From assembly GCF_003013405.1 (NCBI RefSeq), contig NZ_PXZL01000004.1, positions 189,961 through 253,960 on the forward strand: DNA of 64,000 bases, given 5' to 3'. The first letter of the stretch is position 1; each line of letters begins with the position of its first letter. Under the pieces are notes generated by a model. It was not told where the DNA came from, did no database searches, and worked only from the letters and a program-made list of their open reading frames with translations. The DNA is from Brevibacillus formosus. Lineage in GTDB: Bacteria; Bacillota; Bacilli; Brevibacillales; Brevibacillaceae. Positions 26,115-36,156 of this stretch are shown in pieces. A program made the position numbers and the translations under genes.

Positions 26115-26801
26115 ATGGAGCCGATTATCCAACATCCTTGGAACATTGATGAGCAAGAGGCCATCAACCTGCAGCGACAACTAGCCCAGCAAGTGAAAAA
26201 AGTAGATCAACTAACGGACGTAAGCTTCGTCGCCGGTGTAGATGTCGCCTATCATGCCGAGTCTGATTTGTTAGTCGCTGGTGTCGTGATCCTCGACGCC
26301 ACTTCCCTGCAAGTCGTCGAGTCTGTCGTCATTCAAGACACCGTCGAATTTCCGTATATTCCCGGCTTGTTCTCTTTTCGAGAGCTGCCTCCACTGGTAC
26401 GTGCATTCAAGGAGCTCAAAACAACACCGCAGCTCGTCGTCTGCGACGGGCAAGGAATCGCCCATCCGCGAAGATTCGGACTAGCCAGTCATTTGGGCAT
26501 CTTGTTTGACATTCCTACCATTGGCTGTGGAAAAACGAGACTGCTAGGTGATTACGAAGAACCCGAACAGGAAAGAGGTGCGTATTCCCCTTTGATCGAT
26601 CAAGGGGAAATCATCGGTGGAGTCTTGCGGACACACCCGAATATCAAGCCGATATTCGTCTCGATTGGGCATGGAATTTCTTTGCCGACTGCATGCGCAT
26701 GGATCACCAAGCTCTCTCCCAAATATCGTTTGCCTGAAACGACGCGCCAAGCGGATCAGCTGGTGAATAAAGTATCGGCGGAGTTAAATAGCAGCCGCTA
26801 A
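26115..26801 (+). CDS. nfi: Endonuclease V (deoxyinosine 3'-endonuclease)
   Basis: DNA-repair enzyme of 228 residues that nicks one base 3' of deoxyinosine. The catalytic Asp is in VAGVDVAYH (about residue 43), VCDGQGIAHPRRFGLASHLG (about 113-132) holds another metal-binding Asp, and the family wedge region PYIPGLFSFRE is at about 83-93. GGAGG precedes the ATG at 8 bases. Monocistronic in appearance. Confidence 0.93.
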   Translation: MEPIIQHPWNIDEQEAINLQRQLAQQVKKVDQLTDVSFVAGVDVAYHAESDLLVAGVVILDATSLQVVESVVIQDTVEFPYIPGLFSFRELPPLVRAFKELKTTPQLVVCDGQGIAHPRRFGLASHLGILFDIPTIGCGKTRLLGDYEEPEQERGAYSPLIDQGEIIGGVLRTHPNIKPIFVSIGHGISLPTACAWITKLSPKYRLPETTRQADQLVNKVSAELNSSR

Positions 26802-26872
26802 TGGAGTGTTGGCCATAACTTTTAAAATTGCCAGGCGTAGCTTTAGCAGCAGAGTACGGCTTGGCAGGCGGG

Positions 26873-27634
26873 CTACAACGTTTTCTGTTGTATTTGTTCG
26901 ACACAGTCTTTGATCGTATCAAAGACGACTTCGGGCTCGGTAAATTGGGGAAAATGTCCACTTTTTTCAGCGAGGATATGTTTGCTGTTGCCTGACAATG
27001 AAAGCAGTTCCAATTGATGCTCGATTCGTTTTTTGCGTACTTCTTCTGGCATCATGCGATTTTCTTTTCCACCTGTAATCACATAAACAGGGATGTCGGG
27101 AAAAGAATCGATTGCATGGATTTGTTCCACTGTTTTTTTGACAAAATGAACTTCATTGAATTGTTTATGGGGAGACAACGAATCAAACATGGAGAGCATT
27201 TTGTTGATGGCTTTGACAACCTTACCTTGATATTTTTCAAGATCGATATCTTTCGGATGGCTCGATTCTAAAAAGACGACGCCAGCTACTTCGTTGGGGT
27301 AAACCCGGGCATATAAATTTGCATATAATCCCCCTAATGAATGTCCGACTAGCAAAAATGGGGGTTCAAAGCCTACTGTCTTTAATGCCTCCCGCAACGT
27401 TTCTACAATCGTGCATCCATCTTGGGGTTCTTGAGGCTTATCACTACCCGAAACACCAAGACGATTATAGGAAAATACAGATGACGTCTCTGAAAGATCC
27501 GGTAGTATTTTCATCCAGCCTTCTATGGGTCCTGAACCACCGTTAATGAGGACGATATTGGGTTTGCCGTTTCCGCTCCAATGATATTGGATTTTCCCTT
27601 TTGAAGTACTTACTGTCGATATCTCTATTGCCAA
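26873..27634 (-). CDS. Alpha/beta hydrolase
   Basis: Hydrolase of 253 residues. The oxyanion region VLINGGSGPIEGW is near residue 25, the nucleophile GHSLGGLYANLYAR near 92-105, and the His in EKSGHFPQF near the C terminus. The frame stays open to 27865 but runs through the NRPS terminator; a TTG at 27634 preceded by GAGGTG fits better. It reads in the same direction as the siderophore operon but lies beyond its terminator and has no Fur box, so it is probably independent. Confidence 0.75.
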   Translation of the reverse strand: MAIEISTVSTSKGKIQYHWSGNGKPNIVLINGGSGPIEGWMKILPDLSETSSVFSYNRLGVSGSDKPQEPQDGCTIVETLREALKTVGFEPPFLLVGHSLGGLYANLYARVYPNEVAGVVFLESSHPKDIDLEKYQGKVVKAINKMLSMFDSLSPHKQFNEVHFVKKTVEQIHAIDSFPDIPVYVITGGKENRMMPEEVRKKRIEHQLELLSLSGNSKHILAEKSGHFPQFTEPEVVFDTIKDCVEQIQQKTL

Positions 27635-27730
27635 TGTACGACACCTCGCTCTGTTAGGGCTGGACTTCCCTGTAGTAATACGTGCTGAACAAACGACGGT
27701 TTCTATTTTGCAGGAGTGATTCTTGCGGTA

Positions 27731-27788
27731 AGGAAAAAGAACAGCGGCAGAAAGGACGTTATTTTGTCGTCCTTGTCTTGCCGCTGTC
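27731..27788 (-). terminator. Terminator of the siderophore NRPS operon
   Basis: Minus-strand stem ACAGCGGCA/TGCCGCTGT with an inner stem AAGGACGAC/GTCCTT, followed by TCTTTTTCC, 28 bases after the stop of the last NRPS gene. Confidence 0.8.
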
Positions 27789-27815
27789 TTACTTATTAAC
27801 CAAGAAGTTATTTGG

Positions 27816-30800
27816 TTATTTGGTGCCGAGTGGTACTGCCAACAGCTCCGCCAGCTTGACTGCATTCTCTCCTACCATGCAGCTGTAATGGTTTCCAGCG
27901 ATTTCCGTCACTTCCAGTTCTCCAATGCATATATCTTGCCAAAAAGCGATGGTCTCTTCACTCGTGCTTGGCAAAAATTGAAACGGCTCGCGAGCCAGCA
28001 GGAAGCGAATGTCTCCCATATATGGCAAAGGAGTATAGCGAGCTGCTTTAAAGCTCTGCCCAAACACTTTGCACAAGCCCTCTGCCATTTCCACTGGCAT
28101 CTGTTCCCCTGAGGTTTTGCCCAGCGCATGGACATAAGCAGTAAAGCGTTCTCTTCTGTCAAACGCGGATAATTTGCGGAACATCTCTCCTACCTGGTCT
28201 AGCCCGGCGTCTCCGCCGATGGTGCACGCTGAGCCTTGCGGGATGCAATCTCCGTATTTTTCTACAAGCTGCAAAATCGCCCGTGCGAAATCGTGCTCAT
28301 CCACTTTTCCAAAATCAGCCTGTTCCAGCGTGATGTTTAGGTTCGGAACGAAAAGTGCCTCAATCAAGAGATCGTCATTCACTTCTGTCAGAATCGGAGG
28401 AATGTCGATTAAGACCAGGTCCAGAATAGGGACGCCCTGCTCCCCGAGTCTTCTCGCCACTTCAATGGCAATCAATCCGCCCAAGGAATAGCCGATGAGC
28501 TGTACAGGTCTTTGCTCACCTTCACGCAAGATGTCGATCAAGCATTCGGTATAATCATCAGCCACGGTTTCTATCAGCTCAGACGGTTCTAGTGCGCAAT
28601 AACGCTCGCTATCGTCAATGGCGATCCCGACGATGCTTCCTGTCTGCTGGGCTTTGAGCTGTTCAATCAATGGACGAAAACTGTCCATCGTCCCCAAAAC
28701 GGCATGGAACACAACCCGCAGGGGCCCAGATTCATCACCGCCATATGGAATCAGCACGGCATTGCTCGACTTGTTGCGTTTTTTCGGCAACGCGGTTTCC
28801 TCACTGTGCTGCATCTCCTGATTGCGCAAATGTATGAAGCCAGCCAGTGCTTCCACGGTCGGGAAGTTGAGCATTTGTCGGAGCAAGACATCAAACGGGA
28901 TGGCAGCGTGCGTCGGGTCCTCTGCCAGCTTGTCGCGCAGCTTTCCGGCTACCTGTGCCATGATGAGAGAATCTGCTCCGTACTCATAGAAGCTTTGTGT
29001 TCGGCCGATTCTCGATACCCCCAATGCTTCTGCCCAGACGTGCGCAAGCTGCGCTTCCAACGGGTCAAATTCAGCCCCATCTGTAGCGTCTATAGCAGCA
29101 CTTTGTCCGAATGACGATGCAGGGCCCCATTTTGCCAGCTCGCGGCGATCTATTTTTCCATTTCCGGTTAGCGGCAGCGCATCTACGACTTGCAGGTGGG
29201 CAGGCAGCATATAGGCAGGCAGGTGTAAGGAAAGGAATTTTTCCAGCTCTGCGGCACTGACCTTCACCCTGTCCAGCTTCACTCGATGAGCGAGCAGTTG
29301 ATTCTCTCCCTCCTCTTGCAGCACAAACACAAGACCGTCTTCTTCCTTCTGCCACTCACTTATCCATGACGCCTCTGTCCACTTGGCAAGAATAAGCCAC
29401 CCGCCTGGGCAAGTCAGTTCTTTCAGCTTGTTCATGTCGGCGCTATCTGTCGCTCCCGCAGCGAACACCACGTCGAACGAGTTCGGTGCCAGTCCTTGCG
29501 CCCGATACTCTTCTTCTACTGTTTCTATGCTCACATACTCTGCATCATAGCCTTCCAATGCTTGCGAGACATGCTCTGTCAGCACACCGTTCCCTGCGCC
29601 TACTTGCAATACCCGTAGAGGCTTGCTCGTATGGTGTCGGGCAATCTGTTGCAAAAGCATGACGATGCGCTGATTGACCTCGATGCCCGTTTCTTCAGAG
29701 ATCCCTTTTACGAGCCTCGCGAATTCTGCTCTTTCTGCTTCAAGGTCCCGATCCATCTTGCGGGCGCTTTCCACAATCCCTAGCAAAACAGGCTCGTCAC
29801 TCGCTCCATCCAGCACGACACCAGCTGCGGCGACAGCAGGGTGTTTGAGCAGGGCCGATTCAATTTCACCGAGCTCAATCCGATGCCCTCTGATTTTGAC
29901 CTGATTGTCTTCGCGACCGATAAACTCGATTTCTCCCCCCGGTGTGTAGCGGCCCAAATCACCGGTTCGGTACAGTCTCTCTCCATCGACAGGGTGAGAG
30001 AAGAACCTTTCCTCCGTGAGCCGTTGATCTCCCACATAGCCCTCCGCCAAGCCAGCTCCGGTTATATACAGATCCCCGATCACCCACACCGGGCAATCGC
30101 GCATCTGGGAATCGAGGACGCGGAAGCCTTGATTGGCGAGGGGGCGGCCATACGGAATACTGTTCCAGTCTGCTTCCAGTCCTTTGTACAGATGGTAGTT
30201 CGACCAGATCGATGCTTCCGTGGCGCCGCCGAGACTGACGATCTGTGCAGAAGGCATATGCTTTTGCATCCGATCAGGCAGCGTCAACGGAATCCAGTCA
30301 CCGGAAAGCAAGGTCAGTCGCAGGCTGTCTACCTTCACCGTTGGCGTGGAATCCAAATACGTGACCAGCATCTGCATCAGGGCCGGCACGGAATTCCACA
30401 CGGTGATTTGATGCTCTGCTATCAGCTCACTCCAATGGGAAGGGTCCGTTTGACGGTCCGGATAAGGATACACGACCGCACCACCAACAGAGAGCGTGGC
30501 AAAAATATCGTAGACAGATAAATCAAAGCTCAGCTGGGCAAGGCCAAGTACACGGTCATTTTCCGTGATCGCAAAACGACGAAGCATGTCCTCGATCGTA
30601 TTTGCTGCTGCACGGTGGCTGATGACGACCCCTTTGGGCTGTCCCGTGGAGCCAGACGTATAGATGATGTACGCAGGCAAATCCGGGTTTAGGTCAGGCA
30701 GTATCAATGGTTCATGCTGCGGGGTTACTTGATCCACTGCAATGGTTTGAATGGAGTCAAACCATTGCAGCAGGTTGTCAGATACCGTCAAAGCATATCG

Positions 30801-32687
30801 GATGTCCGCCTGTTCCATCATGGCCTGTCGGCGCATCTCGGGTTGCTTTGGATCAATGGGCACATAGACGGCCCCAGCAAACAATGCACCGAGTACGGCT
30901 GTGACTTGATGCGCGCCTTTTTCCATCACGATAGCAACACGATCTTGCTCGCGGCAGCCCAGGTCTTTCAGCTTCCCTGCTACTGCGGCAGCTCGTTTCA
31001 CCAGTTCTGCATAAGAAAGCTGTCCTTCCCTGTCAATTACAGCCGGACGATCTGGCGTCGTCATTGCTTGCGTTACGATTGGCTGATACAAGGCGTATTC
31101 TGGTAAAGCTGCGGTGGTTGCATTCACCTGCTGACGCTCTTCCCACTGCCAGTCTGGCAACGCAATTTCGTCAGCTCCCTCCCACACTTGCTCGCTGTCC
31201 GCCAAAGATTGCAGTAATTTTGCAAAAGTATCAAACATGTCGTCAACGACATGCTCTGGGAATACGCCCTCCCGCACATCCCAGTTCACCTGTAAGCCTG
31301 CCGAGCTGTCCATGGCTTGGCAATCGATGAAAACCTGCGGCGTTTGACTGATTCCATGCCCAGCAATTTTGCCCTGTAGCTGACCGCCCTCCGCTGGCTC
31401 CACTAACCCAATCGCGCTCGTAAATACGATTGGCATCAGAGCGGCTTCACGCCCGCGCCTGCGCGCTAGCTCGCGCATGACCTCCACGCCGGAAAATAAA
31501 CGATGATCCAAATCTTCAAACAACTGCTTTTGAATGGTTTTCGCCCGCCCCTGAAAAGAACGCTCCAATCCCCAATCAACCGCAAGCAAATTGACGGATG
31601 TGAAATCCCCTACAATCTCATGGACTCGCTCATGCAGCGGCTGTCTGTTCAATAACGTCAAATTCAGGCAAAACGCATGATTTCGACTCCAACGCTCAAT
31701 CACAGCCGCAAAGGCAGTCATCACGGCGGAGGTTGGCGTTAACCCTCGCTGCTGGGCACGCTTTTTGAAGGCCTCCCAAGAAGTGTTATGTAAGCGAATG
31801 AAGCGACGGCGAAAGCGTGCGTCTCCATTTTGGGTCTGCTGTCTCGCCAGTGGCAAATCCGGAGCCGGTGGCAGTGCATCGATCCGTTGCTGCCAGTACG
31901 CTTTGTCTCTGCCATAAGCCGTAGTCTCTCTTAGGCTGCGTTCGGCGAAGACGTAATCACGAAACGTAATCGGCAATTCAGGCAATGTTTTTCCGGGTTC
32001 TTTGTAGAGGGCCTCAAACTCACCCAGCAAGAGCCAAATACTCGCCCAATCCGCGATGAGAAATTCCATCGATACATGGAGCACGGCCCTGTCGCTCGTT
32101 TTCGTCAAACCGATATCAAACAGCGGCCATTTGGCTGTATCATACACACGATGTCCCATCGTTTCGCGTATGTCTTCGAGCCTTTTACCTGCCTCTTGCT
32201 CATCCATTTGACTCGTATCCGTATAGGTAATCGTCAAATGCGGAACCTTCTCCAGAATGCGCTGCTGACCGTTCTGATCAATGGTTGCGCGCAGCATGTC
32301 ATGTCTTGCAATGAGTAGGTTCCACGCATCCTCCGCCCGCTTCGGATCAAGCTCGGGATAGTCCAGCTCCATGTAGATATGGCACGCCACGCCACCATAG
32401 CCAAACAGCTCATACCGTCCAAGCAAATAGGCAGACTGCACATCTGTCAGGGGAAAAGGCTCAAATCGCGCTGCTGGATCGGGTACCACCGTCACCGGTT
32501 GGGATTCGGCTCGCAAAAGAGCGAGAATGTCTGCTTTCTGTTCTTTTAACGCCTGTAAATCATCGGCTGCAAGTGTTCCTCTTGGGGCTCTGTAACGCAG
32601 GCTCCCATTTTCCTCCCATAGAAAGATTCCATCTCTGCGTAGGCGCATCACGAGCTCGACGCTATTCGTCTTGAGGTTTTGGGGCAT
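27816..32687 (-). CDS. NRPS, TubC-docking-Cy-A(Cys)-T-TE (termination module)
   Basis: Final siderophore module, 1623 residues from the ATG at 32687 (AGGAG 9 bases upstream; positions below count from GTG 32693). A TubC-type docking domain (about 8-65), heterocyclisation domain (75-500), adenylation domain (530-950), a shrunken insert (about 975-1140, relic VLQVGAGNGVLTE), carrier protein (YGADSL, Ser 1242) and thioesterase (GYSLGG, Ser 1403; His 1602). The substrate pocket reads D724 L725 Y728 N767 L795 S797 L821 I829 W830 K1180, the cysteine code. The Cy core is EFLIADWAS, Glu replacing the usual first Asp of DxxxxDxxS. It should add the third cysteine, cyclise it and release the product by hydrolysis. 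Confidence 0.92.
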   Translation of the reverse strand: MPQNLKTNSVELVMRLRRDGIFLWEENGSLRYRAPRGTLAADDLQALKEQKADILALLRAESQPVTVVPDPAARFEPFPLTDVQSAYLLGRYELFGYGGVACHIYMELDYPELDPKRAEDAWNLLIARHDMLRATIDQNGQQRILEKVPHLTITYTDTSQMDEQEAGKRLEDIRETMGHRVYDTAKWPLFDIGLTKTSDRAVLHVSMEFLIADWASIWLLLGEFEALYKEPGKTLPELPITFRDYVFAERSLRETTAYGRDKAYWQQRIDALPPAPDLPLARQQTQNGDARFRRRFIRLHNTSWEAFKKRAQQRGLTPTSAVMTAFAAVIERWSRNHAFCLNLTLLNRQPLHERVHEIVGDFTSVNLLAVDWGLERSFQGRAKTIQKQLFEDLDHRLFSGVEVMRELARRRGREAALMPIVFTSAIGLVEPAEGGQLQGKIAGHGISQTPQVFIDCQAMDSSAGLQVNWDVREGVFPEHVVDDMFDTFAKLLQSLADSEQVWEGADEIALPDWQWEERQQVNATTAALPEYALYQPIVTQAMTTPDRPAVIDREGQLSYAELVKRAAAVAGKLKDLGCREQDRVAIVMEKGAHQVTAVLGALFAGAVYVPIDPKQPEMRRQAMMEQADIRYALTVSDNLLQWFDSIQTIAVDQVTPQHEPLILPDLNPDLPAYIIYTSGSTGQPKGVVISHRAAANTIEDMLRRFAITENDRVLGLAQLSFDLSVYDIFATLSVGGAVVYPYPDRQTDPSHWSELIAEHQITVWNSVPALMQMLVTYLDSTPTVKVDSLRLTLLSGDWIPLTLPDRMQKHMPSAQIVSLGGATEASIWSNYHLYKGLEADWNSIPYGRPLANQGFRVLDSQMRDCPVWVIGDLYITGAGLAEGYVGDQRLTEERFFSHPVDGERLYRTGDLGRYTPGGEIEFIGREDNQVKIRGHRIELGEIESALLKHPAVAAAGVVLDGASDEPVLLGIVESARKMDRDLEAERAEFARLVKGISEETGIEVNQRIVMLLQQIARHHTSKPLRVLQVGAGNGVLTEHVSQALEGYDAEYVSIETVEEEYRAQGLAPNSFDVVFAAGATDSADMNKLKELTCPGGWLILAKWTEASWISEWQKEEDGLVFVLQEEGENQLLAHRVKLDRVKVSAAELEKFLSLHLPAYMLPAHLQVVDALPLTGNGKIDRRELAKWGPASSFGQSAAIDATDGAEFDPLEAQLAHVWAEALGVSRIGRTQSFYEYGADSLIMAQVAGKLRDKLAEDPTHAAIPFDVLLRQMLNFPTVEALAGFIHLRNQEMQHSEETALPKKRNKSSNAVLIPYGGDESGPLRVVFHAVLGTMDSFRPLIEQLKAQQTGSIVGIAIDDSERYCALEPSELIETVADDYTECLIDILREGEQRPVQLIGYSLGGLIAIEVARRLGEQGVPILDLVLIDIPPILTEVNDDLLIEALFVPNLNITLEQADFGKVDEHDFARAILQLVEKYGDCIPQGSACTIGGDAGLDQVGEMFRKLSAFDRRERFTAYVHALGKTSGEQMPVEMAEGLCKVFGQSFKAARYTPLPYMGDIRFLLAREPFQFLPSTSEETIAFWQDICIGELEVTEIAGNHYSCMVGENAVKLAELLAVPLGTK

Positions 32688-32703
32688 ATGCACACTCTCC
32701 TAT

Positions 32704-35031
32704 TTAAATGAGCTTGGCCATTTCGTTTTCGTTTGGGGAAAGCTGCTGACGTACGCCAGCATCGATGTTGTTCTTGATGAGGAACAGCTTTTGTCCAAGT
32801 GGTGCCAATGGGTGAGACTCCTCAGGCAAGACCGCAAGCTCCTTGACGCCTGCCCGCTGAAACACATCGAGCCACTGCTGGACAGTCATGAAGGTCGATT
32901 GCGTATTTTTCCTGTCATCTACGGGGGGAGTCATCATGAAAGCTTGGGAGATGAGCATTTCTACGAATTCTCGAGTCGGCTCGGTAATAATCATCCAGCC
33001 TCCTGGAGCAAGGGTCTTCAACAGCCTTTGGATGACTTCATCCGTGTCCCGCGCGTTGTTCAACATCCCTGCGGCAATCACGATATCGAAGCTGCCTTCT
33101 GTGAGGCCTTGGGCAAACAAGTCTTTGTCGATATCAACCACCTGATATTTCATCCATGGGCAAGCTTCGTATCGTTCACGCGCAGAGGATAAGAAAAAGT
33201 GGGACACATCCGTGTACACATACTCCACATGCAATCCTTTGGAAACAGCCGCCTTCAGGCGGTCCACGACCACATCACTAGTCGCTCCCGTCCCGGCGCC
33301 TACCTCCAGGATACGAAGCGAGTTGGTCGTAGACGCGATCCGCGCTACTGCTTCTGCGACCGACTTGTTCAAATACCGCGCCACAAGGGTGTCCCGATAA
33401 AGCGCATTGGCAACGTGCATGCGCCCCTCAGGAAATAGCAGCAAAGCAGCTTGCTGGGTATCATCCATCAGCTGTGGCAGCCGATCCGCATTGTCCTTGA
33501 GATAGTCCATGACGAGTGGTGAGCCCAGTTTGCCATTCCAAGCGTTTTTGGCTAAATCCCACCGTCGCTCTACTTCCTCTCGCGTCATCTGAATGCCGCA
33601 TTGATACTCGCCAGCAACAACGTTCAGGTAGCCACGATCCGTTAAGATGTGCAGCCAGCGCTTGATGACTGGCTGATGTCGTTCTGCTACGTTTGCAGCA
33701 GTGAAAATGTCTGACACCGTATAGGAATGTTGTCCCGCTGTCAGGCCTCCTTGAGATTGCAATGCCAGCAGCATGGAGGCCACCGCTGCTGCATCCAGAC
33801 GCTCAATGCACGTATTTACCTGCACGGCATCGATCCCTTTTAACTCGCTCTCGGCTGACGCCGTGCATGCAAAGACATCGTTGTTTTCCGCCAAAGTCGG
33901 ATCATTGGGTAATGCAGTGTTGTGGAATTCGTCATCCGGAATGCTCCAGGCTGCTTGTTCGAGAGACGCCAACGACAACGGCTCATGGCTGCCATGCGAG
34001 CGCAGCACGGGATATCCCAATGCCTGCGTCCATTCTTGCCACTGTCGTGAGCACAATAGCTCCTGCTGCGCGCGTGTTTCTATCGCAGCTTTGTCAACCT
34101 GCCCCATGATCCTATCTCGCATGATGAGTAAATCGCGTCCGATGGCTTGCGGCCACTGCTTCGTAAGAATATCCCGATAGGTCGGCGTCTCCTGCGGTCC
34201 CAGTATGTGTGTGCTGTTTTCCAGCATGTGTGCGGGTGGAGACACTGTCAGCTCCCCGTGAATGTCGGGAAGATCCGGTACGTGCAGACGCGGCTGCCAC
34301 ACGACGGGACCATGCGTGTCTGTAAGCGACAAGCTCCCGCCAGCTACACCAATCGTCACGCGATGCAGCAAGTGCAGATGGTTGTCTGGATCATCCGGAT
34401 CGACTTCATTGTGGGCTCGCAGCGTAATCGGAATTTTGCCCAGCTGCCCGATCAACACTTGAAACGGCCCCTCATCCTTGATGACATGACTGATTTTCCA
34501 CGGACGAATAGAAGGGAGAGCTTCCTGCAAAATGTGCATGAGCGGGAAGGACACCTGTGTAGCGCAAGCAGCCTCGATGTACAGGGCAGGCTGCACAGCC
34601 AGCATCGTACGAGCGCAAGCAATAAAGCGGCGGACAGCAGGCAAATGTACGTAGAGATCGCCCGTCATAAAATGAACACCGTTCTGCTTGGCATGCTTAA
34701 GGCACAAGGCCAAATCTTTATGGTGGATCGGCTCTTCCGAAATGACGTGAATGCCCTTGGCAAGCAATTGGATCGACAGCTCTGTTCCATTGCCGCCCAT
34801 CACGGTGGAACGCAATACAACGCAAGCCAGATCAATGTCAGCCGGTAATTGATTGACATCGGTGTACAGCGGGATGCCATTTCGCTCGGCGCATTGACGC
34901 GAGCGTTCACTTCCTTTTGCCAAGAGCCCTACCAATTCAAACTGCTCAGGTAATGCCTTTACCGCTTCCAAATAGAACTGTCCAAAGCGGGAACCGCATA
35001 CCACGGTACGCAACTTACGGTTCTTGTTCAT
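32704..35031 (-). CDS. Thiazolinyl imine reductase fused to SAM methyltransferase
   Basis: Two-domain tailoring enzyme of 775 residues. Residues 1-360 are an Irp3/PchG-type NADPH reductase: Rossmann motif VVCGSRFGQFYLEA at 10-23, then GIHVISEEPIHHKDL and MTGDLYVHLP. Residues 400-755 resemble the methyltransferases normally embedded in NRPS adenylation domains: helical lid (410-475), motif I LEVGAGTGAT (575-584), APGGWMIITEPTR (675-687). In pyochelin assembly the reductase converts a thiazoline to a thiazolidine, which an embedded methyltransferase then N-methylates; here the two are on one chain. GGAGGGG precedes the ATG. It lies 3 bases after the oxidoreductase gene and 16 before the last NRPS gene. 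Confidence 0.85.
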   Translation of the reverse strand: MNKNRKLRTVVCGSRFGQFYLEAVKALPEQFELVGLLAKGSERSRQCAERNGIPLYTDVNQLPADIDLACVVLRSTVMGGNGTELSIQLLAKGIHVISEEPIHHKDLALCLKHAKQNGVHFMTGDLYVHLPAVRRFIACARTMLAVQPALYIEAACATQVSFPLMHILQEALPSIRPWKISHVIKDEGPFQVLIGQLGKIPITLRAHNEVDPDDPDNHLHLLHRVTIGVAGGSLSLTDTHGPVVWQPRLHVPDLPDIHGELTVSPPAHMLENSTHILGPQETPTYRDILTKQWPQAIGRDLLIMRDRIMGQVDKAAIETRAQQELLCSRQWQEWTQALGYPVLRSHGSHEPLSLASLEQAAWSIPDDEFHNTALPNDPTLAENNDVFACTASAESELKGIDAVQVNTCIERLDAAAVASMLLALQSQGGLTAGQHSYTVSDIFTAANVAERHQPVIKRWLHILTDRGYLNVVAGEYQCGIQMTREEVERRWDLAKNAWNGKLGSPLVMDYLKDNADRLPQLMDDTQQAALLLFPEGRMHVANALYRDTLVARYLNKSVAEAVARIASTTNSLRILEVGAGTGATSDVVVDRLKAAVSKGLHVEYVYTDVSHFFLSSARERYEACPWMKYQVVDIDKDLFAQGLTEGSFDIVIAAGMLNNARDTDEVIQRLLKTLAPGGWMIITEPTREFVEMLISQAFMMTPPVDDRKNTQSTFMTVQQWLDVFQRAGVKELAVLPEESHPLAPLGQKLFLIKNNIDAGVRQQLSPNENEMAKLI

Positions 35032-35034
35032 ACG

Positions 35035-36156
35035 TCACCCCTCCTTCATTTCCATGATGGAATGCATGAGTTCGACCTGCTGCTCGCGAAGCGCATCAAT
35101 CAAGCCTGTCACCGATACGCCCTCCGCCACGAAAAAGCAGCCTGTTTTGCTGTTCTGATCGTCCGCGATCAAGTGGGCCACCGTGGCCGCGATGATGCCA
35201 GATATCCGATTCCAGTCGCCCGGGTACAGAAGAGTGGAGAGAACGCGCACTTTTTTGCCGTCACGGCCTCCGGTCGCATGCAGGTGGAACATCGTAAAAT
35301 CTTTCACACCCGGCTTCTTCTCCTCAAACTGTTCCAGCAGCAGCTTGGCTGACACCCTTTTTTGTTCCTCGGTCTTGTATTGCTGCAAAGCCTTGATCAT
35401 CACAAATTGATTCAGGATGGCATTGCTTTGATAGCTGTTGTAAAAATAGGCGGATTCGATTTTATGCTGCTTGGACATGAGGCCGAATTCCTTGGTCACT
35501 ACCGGATACGTGTCGCGTTTGCCAGCGGGATGCGGCAGCGTGTAGTTGCGATGGAACGGTCCGTCTATTTTTTTGACCTCGCCTTGCTTGAAGTAAGACA
35601 TACCCCATCCGGTATCTTCTTCAATGCTGCAGACGATGTCATAGGCCGCATTGAGTGAAAACCCGCCCTGTCCTGCAAAAAACACTTCGAGCAAATCGAT
35701 TTCGTCCAAATCATTTTCAGCGACGTAAGCGGGGAAGACTTCCGACAGCCCAGGGTAAACGCCAGCAGAGATGATAAACAGCAGTCCCTTTTCCTCGATT
35801 TCCTGCTTTCGCGTGAGCAATTGTCGATACAGATGCTCATCTCCGGATACATCTACGTAATGAACCTCATGTTTGAGGCATGCGACAGCAACTTTATCAA
35901 CGATTTGCTTGGATGGCCCTGCACAATTGATGACGAGATCGACTCGGCCGCAAAAGTCATGCAACTCCTCCTCGTTGCATACATCCACCTGCTGGCATTC
36001 CAGCCTGCCGTCCGTCCCAGTTAAAAGCTCACGTAGCTTCTCGGGATTTCTGCCGCCAAGCAAAATCGGATAGTTCGTCCTAGACAAAATCGTTTGAAAG
36101 GCTGCATGGCCTACAACGCCAGTCGCTCCCAAAATGCCAATCTTTTTGATACCCAA
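35035..36156 (-). CDS. Saccharopine-dehydrogenase-like NAD(P)-binding oxidoreductase
   Basis: Product of 373 residues. The N-terminal Rossmann fold has KIGILGATGVVGHAAFQ then LLGGRNPEKL and LVINCAGPSKQIVDKVAVAC, matching the saccharopine dehydrogenase NADP-binding family. The remainder (130-373) is a dimerisation/substrate region with VDVSGDEHLY and FIISAGVYPGLSEVFP. The TTG at 36156 has AGGAGGG at 9 bases; frames to 36237 lack a site. It lies inside the siderophore operon, so it probably tailors the product (reducing or oxidising a ring or carboxyl group). No characterised siderophore step with this family is known to me. Confidence 0.75.
   Translation of the reverse strand: MGIKKIGILGATGVVGHAAFQTILSRTNYPILLGGRNPEKLRELLTGTDGRLECQQVDVCNEEELHDFCGRVDLVINCAGPSKQIVDKVAVACLKHEVHYVDVSGDEHLYRQLLTRKQEIEEKGLLFIISAGVYPGLSEVFPAYVAENDLDEIDLLEVFFAGQGGFSLNAAYDIVCSIEEDTGWGMSYFKQGEVKKIDGPFHRNYTLPHPAGKRDTYPVVTKEFGLMSKQHKIESAYFYNSYQSNAILNQFVMIKALQQYKTEEQKRVSAKLLLEQFEEKKPGVKDFTMFHLHATGGRDGKKVRVLSTLLYPGDWNRISGIIAATVAHLIADDQNSKTGCFFVAEGVSVTGLIDALREQQVELMHSIMEMKEG

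Noticed and set aside
27635..27865. N-terminal extension of the alpha/beta hydrolase
   Set aside because: It would translate through the NRPS operon terminator and into the NRPS stop region; a TTG with GAGGTG at 27634 fits better.
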